DNA from: a bacterium
GTDB lineage: Bacteria; Verrucomicrobiota; Kiritimatiellia; CAIKKV01; CAITUY01
DNA: 64,000 nt
Assembly (NCBI GenBank): GCA_037143175.1
Contig: JBAWZF010000008.1
Location: 18,859 to 82,858, forward strand
Direction of reading: 5' to 3'
A program made the position numbers and the translations under genes. Shown in pieces: positions 46,726 through 54,423 of this stretch. How positions within the stretch are numbered: the stretch's first letter is position 1; each line of letters starts with the position of its first letter. The notes below the pieces were generated by a model. That model did not search any database, was not told the DNA's origin, and was given only the letters and a program-made list of their open reading frames with translations.

Positions 46726-47251
46726 ATCATGTGGATATATCATGGCGCAGAGCAAGCTGGGTGCCGTGTGTCCTGCTTGCGGCGTGAAGGCTGTCATGTT
46801 CATTCCGCACGATGAGCGGATCTCTGACCGGCGCAAACTCTTGCTGGCCCTCGATATCCATCCGATATTGGTTCATTTCACCCAGGCCTATACGGCCACC
46901 ATTCTGGTTCTTTCCCTGCTGGCGCTGATTTTGAAGCCAGGTTGGCTTGAGCGGATTACGACCGTGATAACGGTGCTGGGTTACGCGTTGCCATTGACGG
47001 TCATCGTCGCCTTTGCCGCCGGCTTGTTTGATGGAAAAACCCGCTTCAAGAAGTTCAAGACACCCTTGTTGGTTAAAAAAATGGTGCTGGGCGCAGTTTT
47101 CTTTGTGCTCACCTGTGGCGTTTTCGTGTGTGTCCTGTGCAATCCACTGCCACTGGTGCTCATCGCCGTGCTGAGTGCGATCGCCATGGTGTGTGCCTCT
47201 ATTCTGGGATTCTGGGGCGTAAGCCTGCTGAATTCACGTTTCCCTGGGTGA
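46703..47251 (+). CDS. Rubredoxin-like/DUF2231-like membrane protein coupled to cydAB
   Basis: 182 residues. The N-terminus has two CxxC pairs in rubredoxin-like context (CKSCGYIMAQ and CPACGVKAVMF), likely an iron or zinc knuckle. Next comes HPILVHFTQAY, a HPxxVHF motif as in DUF2231 membrane proteins, then about four transmembrane helices. AAAGGAG precedes the ATG with good spacing inside cydB. Coupling to cydAB suggests an accessory electron-transfer or heme/assembly role, but this is inference. Confidence 0.72.
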   Translation: MQQMVICKSCGYIMAQSKLGAVCPACGVKAVMFIPHDERISDRRKLLLALDIHPILVHFTQAYTATILVLSLLALILKPGWLERITTVITVLGYALPLTVIVAFAAGLFDGKTRFKKFKTPLLVKKMVLGAVFFVLTCGVFVCVLCNPLPLVLIAVLSAIAMVCASILGFWGVSLLNSRFPG

Positions 47252-47253
47252 GA

Positions 47254-47382
47254 AGTCAGTAGTCAGTAGTCAGTGAGCAGTTAACAGTAGGCAGTGGACA
47301 GTAAACAGTTGACAGTAAGCAGTAATTAATTTTTTTTCTGCCCACTGCCCACTGCCCACTGCCCACTGCCCACTGCCTACTG
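47254..47382. repeat. Inverted heptanucleotide arrays between convergent genes
   Basis: Left arm 47254-47323: ten consecutive 7-bp units ending in CAGT (AGTCAGT x3, GAGCAGT, TAACAGT and so on). Right arm 47338-47382: CTGCCCA x5, CTGCCTA, CTG. The arms are inverse copies and are separated by AATTAAT plus eight T. The arms could form a hairpin of more than 40 bp and stop transcription from both sides. The TAG stop codon of the minus-strand methyltransferase (47377-47379) lies within the right arm. Confidence 0.9.
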
Positions 47383-48111
47383 TTTTTCCACTGTCAGGCA
47401 TTCGATCAGGCCGAGGAAGGCGTGGCGGGTTTTGAGATTTACAAAGCCGGCTTCATGAAAGAGAACGGCTAGGTGGTGACGATCCGGGTAGCGCGCCAGA
47501 CTGTCGGCGATGTAGGCATAGACGCGGGGATCGCGATGCAGAATCCAGCCCCAGATACTTCCCCAGACCCTGAGAAGGGTGTGTCCGATGTGTTGAAGCC
47601 AGAGGTTCGCAGGCTTTGAGAAATCCAGAAATACAGCGATGCCGCCTGGCTTCAGGACACGGTGTATTTCCTGTATGGCTTCACGTAAATCGCCCGCATT
47701 TCGTAACGCATAGCCTCCGGTGACAATATCGACTGAACTATTTTTCAGATCGGTGTGGCCCATATCCCCGACCACGTAGCGCAGTTGCGGAGGTTGGCCA
47801 TGTTGTTGTGCCTGAGTGAGCATGGCTTCCGTCAGATCGAGGCCAATGACGGTGCCGGCCGGATATCGTGCGGCGAGTCGCCGGGTAAGATCGCCGGTAC
47901 CACAGGCAAGATCAAGGCAGACAGGCGCTGGCAGTTTGGGGAGTCCCGCAACCAGTTGATCTTTCCAGCAGGCATCACGGCCCAGAGAGAGAAAGCGGGT
48001 GGCGTGATCGTATTGTGGGGCGATTAAGGTGAAAAGGTCCCTGTTGAGTTTCCGGGTCCGGTTGGGCTCAGCCAGATCCTCTCGCATCTGTGATAGAAAT
48101 TCGTGGAGCAT
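47377..48111 (-). CDS. UbiE/MenG-type class I methyltransferase
   Basis: 244 residues of the UbiE/COQ5 family. N-terminal helix FTLIAPQYDHATRFLSLG, SAM-binding LDLACGTGDLTRRLA, then VTGGYALRNAGDLREAIQ and LKPGGIAVFLDFSKP. It could be a C-methyltransferase of menaquinone biosynthesis. However, it is three bases from a flavoprotein monooxygenase, itself next to a type III polyketide synthase, so modification of an alkylresorcinol or alkylquinone (as with SrsB) is more likely. The last codons and stop come from the adjacent heptamer repeat. Confidence 0.85.
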   Translation of the reverse strand: MLHEFLSQMREDLAEPNRTRKLNRDLFTLIAPQYDHATRFLSLGRDACWKDQLVAGLPKLPAPVCLDLACGTGDLTRRLAARYPAGTVIGLDLTEAMLTQAQQHGQPPQLRYVVGDMGHTDLKNSSVDIVTGGYALRNAGDLREAIQEIHRVLKPGGIAVFLDFSKPANLWLQHIGHTLLRVWGSIWGWILHRDPRVYAYIADSLARYPDRHHLAVLFHEAGFVNLKTRHAFLGLIECLTVEKQ

Positions 48112-48113
48112 GG

Positions 48114-49298
48114 TTAAAGCGGATTGGTGTCTGGGATGGTCAGCATGGCGAAATAGGGTGCCAGGTGGTGGCGCAGTGAGGTGCCGAAAAGGATGTGGCG
48201 GACAAATGCGCTACGCAGGGATGCGGATCTGAGTCCTTTGCGAGTGCCCAGCCACATGCCACAGGCGGCCCGATTGGCGGCGACACGAAAGGCGCGACGT
48301 CGGCAATGTTCGTATCGTCCCAGAAGCCGCTCGGGCGGCTCGCCAGTTTCGCAGAGTCGTTTGAGAACAGCGGCCAGATGCCAGGCATCTGCCAGACCGG
48401 TGTTCATACCCTGGCCCCCGATGGGGCTCATCACATGGGCGGCATCACCGCAGAGTGCTACCCGGCCTTTGAAATAATTGCGACACAGTCGGCGTTCCGG
48501 CGTGAAGGTGGTTACCCATTGCGCTTGGTTGGCCTCAAGGGCAATGCCGGTGACTTCTTCGACGCGTTGCACAAGGGCCGTTGCATTTGCCAATGTGGGC
48601 TTCGCCTGAATGACCCAGCGTCGTTGTTCCTGCGGCAGCGGGAACGATTCAATTGAGCCGGTCGGGGTGAAGAAGAGTCTGGCTTCACCAGTCCATGGGG
48701 TTGTTTCAGGGAAATCACCCATCATGAATAAAGTCGCATACATTTTTCCGTGACAGGGGATTCCCACGTAGGTGCGTACCGGGCTACGACTTCCGTCGCA
48801 GGCAATCACAAAACGTGCCGATAAGGTGGTGGTCGTGCCTGCGGCGCTGTTGCTGGTTTCGAGCAATACTCCATGCGGAGTCTGGGTGATCGACTGCGCT
48901 TCCTGTTCGAGCAGCAGGCGCACTTGAGGCCAGGCTCGGAGTTTGTCGCGCAAAATTCGGACTAACGCGCTTTGAGGGACTGAGAGAACGTAATTGAAAG
49001 GCGGTGGCAGGCCGCTCAAATCCAGACTACCCAGCAGGGATTTCTCTGAGAAGATGCTGGCATGGGTGACGGGACAGCCGGCCTGAATGACTGATTCGGA
49101 CAGGTTAAGATGATGCAAACGCTGAAGGGAGGGCGGCATGACTCCGATGGCCATCGAGGAGGAGGCGAGGTCTAAACGTTTTTCGAGGAGCAGGCAGGAT
49201 AGGCCCATTTGTCCCAGCAGATTCGTCAGGAATGAGCCGCAAGGGCCGGCCCCCACCACAATGACATCGGCATCATAAGCTTTAGGAAGATCGGTCAT
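48114..49298 (-). CDS. FAD-dependent aromatic monooxygenase (UbiH/SrsC-like)
   Basis: 394-residue class A flavoprotein hydroxylase. Rossmann motif near the N-terminus (VVGAGPCGSFLTNLLGQMG), the DG motif (VIACDGSRSPVRTYVG), and the second FAD motif GDAAHVMSPIGGQGMNTGLADA. In an SrsABC-like scheme it would hydroxylate the alkylresorcinol ring to a hydroquinone. It overlaps neither neighbour but is spaced by 2 and 9 bases, so the three genes form an operon (PKS, monooxygenase, methyltransferase). Confidence 0.9.
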   Translation of the reverse strand: MTDLPKAYDADVIVVGAGPCGSFLTNLLGQMGLSCLLLEKRLDLASSSMAIGVMPPSLQRLHHLNLSESVIQAGCPVTHASIFSEKSLLGSLDLSGLPPPFNYVLSVPQSALVRILRDKLRAWPQVRLLLEQEAQSITQTPHGVLLETSNSAAGTTTTLSARFVIACDGSRSPVRTYVGIPCHGKMYATLFMMGDFPETTPWTGEARLFFTPTGSIESFPLPQEQRRWVIQAKPTLANATALVQRVEEVTGIALEANQAQWVTTFTPERRLCRNYFKGRVALCGDAAHVMSPIGGQGMNTGLADAWHLAAVLKRLCETGEPPERLLGRYEHCRRRAFRVAANRAACGMWLGTRKGLRSASLRSAFVRHILFGTSLRHHLAPYFAMLTIPDTNPL

Positions 49299-49307
49299 GG
49301 TGAGGTC

Positions 49308-50372
49308 TTACAAAAATTCGACCAGCATGGCGAAGGCCGAGAAACCGGCCCCGAACGAGAGCAATACGCCGCGGTCACCCGGCTTTGGCTGGCCTTGTTC
49401 GATAATCTGCTTGAGAGCAAACAAGACAGAGGGTGACGACATGTTGCCGTAAGTGTGGAAGACGTTCAGTGAATATTGTAGGGCCTTGGCGTCCAGTCCG
49501 AGATCGCGTCCAACTTGATCCAGTACCGCTGTGCCGCCTGCATGAACCGCCCACCAGGAGATATCCTCGCGAGTGAGTTGGTGTTGAGTGAGTAGAGTGT
49601 TCAGGGCCTCGCCGGCGAGTTTTGCGCCGATGACGGGCACCCGTGTGGTGAGCACATTGCGAAGGCGACCTTGTTCCTGCCGGTAGCGAAGTTGCTCGCG
49701 GTATTTAGGGTGAATGCTGGAGGTACTGCCCAGAATGCGCATCAAGCCTGCGGTTTTTGAAAGGGTTGACTCGTTTTGGAGGATGACGGCGGCGGCCCCG
49801 TCTCCAAAGATGCAATTGCTGACGATCAGGGCGGGGTCGGGGCCCATAAACAGGGTGGCGCTACAAGCTTCCACCGCGACGCTTAGCCAGGGGAGTCCGT
49901 CATTGGCCGCCAGTAATGCCGAGGCGGTATCAATGTTGGGTAAGGCTCCGCCGCAGCCCATGCCGGCAATATCCAGGGTTTTGACGGTACTGGGGAGTCC
50001 GAGGTCTTCCACCAGGTAGGATGACAGGCCCGGGCATAAGTAACCGGTACAGGTGTTCACCACCACGCCGCCAAGATCATGCACCGTCAGGCCGGCTTCG
50101 GTAATGGCTTTTCTTGCTGCCGCCGCGCCGGTTTGGCGGGCAAATTTGACGAAACGCTCGTTTAGTCGGTCGGGATTTGTTTCGCAGGCGTCTTCTGCGC
50201 AATCCAATCCGAAATAGCGCCCTTGAATGGGGCCATCAATTAGAAGCTTATGGTAGAGGGTTTGCTCTTCCGGGGTGAGTGCGAAATGGGAAACATAGAA
50301 TTCATAGGCGTCTTGTTGTGTTACGTAGAAAGGAGGATTGGCGGTGGCGGGAACACGAAGGATGGTTTGCAT
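49308..50372 (-). CDS. Type III polyketide synthase (chalcone/alkylresorcinol synthase family)
   Basis: 354 residues from ATG 50372. The thiolase-fold catalytic triad is in place: Cys in IAGMGCGGALPN (about residue 141), His in WWAVHAGGTAVLD (about 278) and Asn in YGNMSSPS (about 311). It condenses malonyl-CoA units on an acyl starter, typically a fatty acyl in bacteria, giving alkylresorcinols or alkylpyrones. An N-terminal extension from 50450 is possible but lacks family similarity. It is the first gene of a three-gene operon with oxidase and methyltransferase. Confidence 0.92.
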   Translation of the reverse strand: MQTILRVPATANPPFYVTQQDAYEFYVSHFALTPEEQTLYHKLLIDGPIQGRYFGLDCAEDACETNPDRLNERFVKFARQTGAAAARKAITEAGLTVHDLGGVVVNTCTGYLCPGLSSYLVEDLGLPSTVKTLDIAGMGCGGALPNIDTASALLAANDGLPWLSVAVEACSATLFMGPDPALIVSNCIFGDGAAAVILQNESTLSKTAGLMRILGSTSSIHPKYREQLRYRQEQGRLRNVLTTRVPVIGAKLAGEALNTLLTQHQLTREDISWWAVHAGGTAVLDQVGRDLGLDAKALQYSLNVFHTYGNMSSPSVLFALKQIIEQGQPKPGDRGVLLSFGAGFSAFAMLVEFL

Positions 50373-50579
50373 AAGGCGCGTCTTTCTCTGAATGGCTGAA
50401 ACTATCCTAGGCGTGGTCAGTTTTGTCAAGATTCGCGAGGGGTGGAACACGCCTCCATGGTGTGTCCAGGGAAGACGGCCAGCGGATTATCAGCCTAAAT
50501 AGTTGTTACAGGTGAAATTATTCGAGACTGCGGTCTTGAATTACCTTCTTGAATGCTAGAAGCAGTCTGATACACTGAT

Positions 50580-50639
50580 AATGTCAATAGTGATGTCGTT
50601 TTGACATTACTGGCGACATCACTAATTTGAGAGGAAGGT
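50580..50639 (+). promoter_or_regulatory. Nested inverted repeats upstream of vapB, probable autoregulatory operator
   Basis: AGTGATGTCG at 50589-50598 is repeated inversely at 50614-50623, and AATGTCA at 50580-50586 inversely at 50602-50608. A strong ribosome-binding site (GAGAGGAAGG, 50630-50639) follows. Antitoxin RHH proteins usually bind such repeats to repress their own operon. Confidence 0.55.
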
Positions 50640-50642
50640 TCC

Positions 50643-50897
50643 ATGAAAGCGCTGACATTGAGGCATGTGCCTGATGAGGTGGTGGAGTATATTGTTGCCA
50701 CTGCCAAAGAGAATCACCAAAGCATGAATGCCACTGTTGTGCAGGCGTTAAAGCGGTATTTTGGGGTAGATGCACATCCCCGGCGCAAACGCGATCTTTC
50801 TGCTTTCGTGGGTTCATGGGAGAAACCGGATTTGGATGACTTTGAACGCGCCACAGCCGATTTCTCGAAAATTGATGAGGAGTTGTGGCGGAAATGA
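50643..50897 (+). CDS. vapB: Ribbon-helix-helix antitoxin (VapB/FitA-like)
   Basis: 84 residues. The N-terminal RHH DNA-binding part reads MKALTLRHVPDEVVEYIVAT with NHQSMNATVVQALKRY. The C-terminal toxin-binding tail contains RKRDLSAFVGSWEKPDL and IDEELWRK, typical of antitoxins paired with PIN-domain VapC. The stop overlaps the ATG of the toxin remnant (ATGA). The antitoxin looks intact while its toxin is deleted, so it may be a relic or may neutralise a related toxin elsewhere. Confidence 0.88.
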   Translation: MKALTLRHVPDEVVEYIVATAKENHQSMNATVVQALKRYFGVDAHPRRKRDLSAFVGSWEKPDLDDFERATADFSKIDEELWRK

Positions 50898-51035
50898 AGC
50901 GTTGCATTGATACCTGCGCCTATCCCCACGAACGACATCTGGATTGCCGCGACGGCTCTTGAACTTGGTGCCAGCCTGATTACCTATGATGCCCACTTTG
51001 CGACTATTCCAGGTCTTATTGTGGATGTTCCCTGA
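50894..51035 (+). pseudogene. vapC: vapC PIN-domain toxin, internally deleted and frameshifted
   Basis: The first frame encodes MKRCIDTCAY, the VapC N-terminus with its first catalytic Asp. From about 50919 a second frame (+1) encodes PIPTNDIWIAATALELGASL to DVP, the VapC C-terminus with its distal acidic Asp (ND), ending TGA at 51033. Roughly the middle 80-90 residues of a PIN domain (~130 residues) are missing, and the two ends share the bases CCTAT at the join. The toxin cannot be made from this locus. Confidence 0.85.
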
Positions 51036-51072
51036 TCCGCTATAACCGGATACCATAATCAAAGTCTCGAAC

Positions 51073-52011
51073 ATGGATAGACAGGATTTACAGGATGGGG
51101 CAACTTCTGGGAAATTTTATCAACTTATGACTAGTTATGCTAAAGAGCTAATAGATTTCAGGCCCGGACACGGCTTTTTTATTGGAATCGATTCCGATGG
51201 GTGTGCCTTTGACACCATGGAGATCAAGCAGAAGCAGTGCTTTTTGCCGAATAACATCAAGTTTTTCGGACTAGAATCGATTGCCGATTATGCGAAGGAG
51301 GCAACAGAGTTTGTGAATCTGTACTCCAAGGAGCGGGGTAGCAACCGTTATCCCGCTATTCTTTCGGTTTTGAGCTGGCTGTCCAAACGCAGGGAAGTCA
51401 TTGATCAGGGCGTAAAAGTGCCCGATCTCAAGCGCCTGCGAAAATGGGTGCAAGAGGGGTCTCAGCTTAGCAAGAGTGTGTTGCGTGCACTGGTAGAAAA
51501 AACGGGTGATTTCGAACTGCGGAATGTGCTGGCTTGGTCAGAGGCCGTGGATGCGACCATTGAAGCGGTTGTCAAAGGGGTGCAACCTTTTCCGTGGGTG
51601 CGGGAGTCACTTGAGAAAGCCTTTGCTCAGGCCGACATCATGGTTGTTTCCCAGACGCCCCTGGAGGCGCTTGAGCGGGAGTGGACGGAACATGACTTGA
51701 TCAAGTTCGTGCGTGTAATTGCCGGGCAGGAGCATGGCACCAAGACGGAGCACATTGCCTTGGCGGCCAAGGGGAAATACCCTGCTGATAAAATCATGAT
51801 GATTGGTGATGCCCAGGGCGATTATCGGGCGGCGGCAGAGAATGGTATCTGTTTCTTTCCGATTGTTCCCGGCAAAGAAGAGGCTTCCTGGCAGCGGTTC
51901 CTGACCGAATCCCTGGAAAAATTCTGGGCTGGCACCTACAAGGGCCAGTATGAAGCCGCGCTGATAAAAGAGTTTGATGCCGCGCTGCCGGATACCCCGA
52001 GGTGGGGTTAA
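51073..52011 (+). CDS. HAD-superfamily hydrolase
   Basis: 312 residues (294 if starting at the ATG at 51127). HAD motif I is FFIGIDSDGCAFDTM (catalytic DxD), motif II the Ser/Thr in IMVVSQTPLEAL, and motif IV GDAQGDYRAAAENG, with a Lys near GTKTEHIALAAKGKYP. An unusually long helical cap region (about 60-165) separates motifs I and II. The bases around the first ATG (ACAGGATTTACAGGATGG) look like a repeat, so the downstream ATG may be the true start. Substrate unknown; a phosphatase is likely. Confidence 0.8.
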   Translation: MDRQDLQDGATSGKFYQLMTSYAKELIDFRPGHGFFIGIDSDGCAFDTMEIKQKQCFLPNNIKFFGLESIADYAKEATEFVNLYSKERGSNRYPAILSVLSWLSKRREVIDQGVKVPDLKRLRKWVQEGSQLSKSVLRALVEKTGDFELRNVLAWSEAVDATIEAVVKGVQPFPWVRESLEKAFAQADIMVVSQTPLEALEREWTEHDLIKFVRVIAGQEHGTKTEHIALAAKGKYPADKIMMIGDAQGDYRAAAENGICFFPIVPGKEEASWQRFLTESLEKFWAGTYKGQYEAALIKEFDAALPDTPRWG

Positions 52012-52302
52012 AATCGCGAGCTAAACGTGCATGCATTTTTCAGGTTCGTCGCTGATTTCGGTGGGTAGTCCCGGTCCCACGGGGCGCTCCTGGCCCAGCC
52101 TAACCGGAACCAAAATCCGATTGACTGCCTGTCATCGAAGTTGCTTCACGACCAGGAGTTGACAGCTTTTGCATATCTCATAACTATACTATAGACAAAT
52201 ATTAGTGTCTTGCGTTTTAATCTTGAAGTTCGGGCTTGCGCAGGAGTGAGTGTCAGCTAATAAAATAACTTATTGGCTATATAACCAGAAGGTGATATCT
52301 TC

Positions 52303-52429
52303 ATGAGTTGGGTGGTCGAATATTCGGATGAGTTTGGGGAGTGGTGGGAGAGTATGGTACGAGGAGTTCGTCCCGATCGTGGATAAGATTTATCACAAAC
52401 ATATGATGGCACTTGCGCGGGAGAAATAA
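52303..52429 (+). pseudogene. higB: higB/RelE-type toxin, internally deleted and frameshifted
   Basis: ATG at 52303 opens MSWVVEYSDEFGEWWE, the start of HigB-like (phage Gp49-type) toxins. In the next frame from 52355 the sequence WYEEFVPIVDKIYHKHMMAL to TAA at 52427 matches the family C-terminus. The ~70-residue catalytic centre between is missing. About 290 bases upstream of this remnant (52012-52302) contain no gene; they hold a TTGACA/TATACT pair with 20-bp spacing that I do not trust as a promoter. Confidence 0.82.
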
Positions 52430-52433
52430 CATT

Positions 52434-52766
52434 ATGTCAAAGCCTTTCAAAAAGTTGGTAAATACATTGTCCGCCGAAAGTCGGGCGCGGATCCAAAAGA
52501 GGATTGCGGATATTTCGGGGGAAATGGCTTTGCAGGAGGTCAGGCAGGCCATGGAATTGACCCAGCAACAGATAGCCCAAACCCTATCTATGAATCAGGC
52601 AGCCATCTCAAAACTTGAGCATCAATCGGATATGTATATCAGTACGCTCAGGAAATTTCTTTCCGCAATGGGCGGGAATCTCCGGATCGTGGCGTCTTTT
52701 CCGGAGGGTGAGGTTGTGATCAACCAATTCAAAAAAATGACCAAAGTGCCCCGTCAACACGCGTGA
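52434..52766 (+). CDS. higA: HigA-type XRE-family antitoxin
   Basis: 110 residues. A helix-turn-helix of the XRE/Cro type covers about residues 35-90 (REAMELTQQQIAQTL-like region, then SMNQAAISKLEHQSDMYI and LRKFLSAMGGNLRI). It follows the toxin remnant by four bases, the HigBA order. It appears intact although the toxin is deleted. It may remain as an autorepressor or an antidote to a toxin elsewhere. Confidence 0.86.
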   Translation: MSKPFKKLVNTLSAESRARIQKRIADISGEMALQEVRQAMELTQQQIAQTLSMNQAAISKLEHQSDMYISTLRKFLSAMGGNLRIVASFPEGEVVINQFKKMTKVPRQHA

Positions 52767-52863
52767 GGTGAAAGGGTTATCTGTTAATGGATAAAGGTTA
52801 TTGGTGGGGAAATCCCTAATAACAAATAACTGAATAACCATTAACTGAGCGTCGGCACGAAGC

Positions 52864-54318
52864 TCAGTACGTCCGCCCTATCGCCCGGCGCAGCTTGTAC
52901 AGCATGATGCCCCAGAGGTAGACAAAGAAGCCCAACTCGCCGCTACTCATTTTCAGGCGGAAGATATGGGTATAGCCCTTGAATCCGCGATAGATGAGAT
53001 TGTAGAGGATATTGTTAGGCCATTTGATCAGGCGGCGTGCCAGGGGGATCAGGGAGGGGAACTCAATGCAGAGCGCAAAGAATTTGTGCAGGTTCTCAAA
53101 CTCGCGCTTGGTCTGGCCCTTGTTGATGGGCGACTCAACCTGATAGGAGGCGTGTTGCTTGTGGGTCGCATCCAGATAGCCTTTTTTGACGCAGTAATGC
53201 CACAGCGCGGTGCGGGGGTAAGGTTGGAAAATGGACGCCCAGGCGTAGGCGGGTTTGACCCGCGCGTTGACCGCAATGGTCTCGAAAGCGTTCTCAACCG
53301 TTTCATCCGGTAGCCCAACCATATTCTGGGTCATGATGGAAATACCGTATTTATGGAACAAATCCGCTGCTTCAACGATTTTAGCATTCGTCATGTCTCG
53401 GTTAAGCACGATCTTGCGGAGTTCCTCATTCCCGCTCTCGATTCCCATGGCGATGGTCACGCAGTTGGCGAGCTTCAGCGACTTGACCACCTCTTCGTTA
53501 ACGAGGTTGGCACGAACATAACAGATCATGGGTAGGCCAACTCGCTTGCTGTAAACCTCGGCGAACTCCTTGAGCCAGACCCGATTCATGATGAAAAGGT
53601 CATCGTGGAAATAGACGATCTTGAGCGGGTAGTTCTTCCGGACCTCTTCCAACTCCTGAACGACATTCTCCACGCTGCGAAGTCGGCAATACTGCGTCTC
53701 ATTGGCCTCTTCCCGATACATTTTCTTCAGCTTGTGGTTGAAGCAGTAGGCGCAGTCATAGGGACAGCCGCGGCCAGCCAGGAAGTGTTTCACGCTGCTG
53801 TGGGCGTAGGCGTAATACTTCAGGAAAGAGGCCCGGTCGGGGAAGGGGAGAGAATCCAGAGAGTGATTCAAGGGCATGATCTGGTTTTTGATCACTTCGC
53901 CGTTCTTTTTGACCCACAGGTTGGGGAGCATGGAATAGTCCTCGCCCGCCTGCATCTTGTTCAACAAGGCTACAATGGCATCGTCCCCTTCGCCGCGGCA
54001 GATGATGTCGACCTCAGGCTCGTCAATGATCTCGGGGAAAAAAGTGGGATGCGGACCACCCAGGATCGAGATGAACTTCGCATGTTTGCGAAGACGGCGG
54101 ATCAATTCCAGGTAGTAGGGCTCCGAGCCACTGGTGACGGAGAAGCCGATCACGTCGGGCTTGTACTCCGCAACCGCCTTGAACAGGTTTGGCTCCAAAT
54201 TAGTCAGGAACAGGTCTGATTCGTGCCCATGCTTTTTGACATTGGCGATTAAGCACATGATCCCCATGGGGTCTGTGATATCAAGCGAGGCCGTTTTATA
54301 GACAAATAAACACTTCAT
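52864..54318 (-). CDS. B12-binding-domain radical SAM protein
   Basis: 484 residues. A cobalamin-binding Rossmann domain (about 1-140: DVIGFSVTSGSEPYYLELI, SILGGPHPTFFPEII, VDIICRGEGDD) precedes a radical SAM core. The Fe-S cluster motif is GCPYDCAYC (CxxxCxxC, about residue 195), with GIESGNEELRK and MVGLPDETVENA further on. Family members do C-methylations, ring contractions and related chemistry, but the substrate here is unknown. The ATG at 54318 is chosen; the frame extends to 54708, but that would overlap the divergent glycosyltransferase gene and has no family similarity. Confidence 0.88.
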   Translation of the reverse strand: MKCLFVYKTASLDITDPMGIMCLIANVKKHGHESDLFLTNLEPNLFKAVAEYKPDVIGFSVTSGSEPYYLELIRRLRKHAKFISILGGPHPTFFPEIIDEPEVDIICRGEGDDAIVALLNKMQAGEDYSMLPNLWVKKNGEVIKNQIMPLNHSLDSLPFPDRASFLKYYAYAHSSVKHFLAGRGCPYDCAYCFNHKLKKMYREEANETQYCRLRSVENVVQELEEVRKNYPLKIVYFHDDLFIMNRVWLKEFAEVYSKRVGLPMICYVRANLVNEEVVKSLKLANCVTIAMGIESGNEELRKIVLNRDMTNAKIVEAADLFHKYGISIMTQNMVGLPDETVENAFETIAVNARVKPAYAWASIFQPYPRTALWHYCVKKGYLDATHKQHASYQVESPINKGQTKREFENLHKFFALCIEFPSLIPLARRLIKWPNNILYNLIYRGFKGYTHIFRLKMSSGELGFFVYLWGIMLYKLRRAIGRTY

Positions 54319-54423
54319 TGGTATAAGCCCGTGTAATCGTTGAATGTAATCCACGCAAAAAGCGTTGGTAATATATTCTGTCACGGCGGCGGCAACAAGA
54401 TAAATGAAGGGGAAGCAGGTTGA

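Noticed and set aside
47254..47382. Possible CRISPR array
   Set aside because: Units are 7 bp without spacers and occur in inverted arms; this is a heptamer repeat, not a CRISPR.
52159..52190. TTGACA and TATACT as a sigma-70 promoter before the higBA remnant
   Set aside because: The spacer is 20 bp, too long for a confident call, and no better -10 lies at 16-18 bp.
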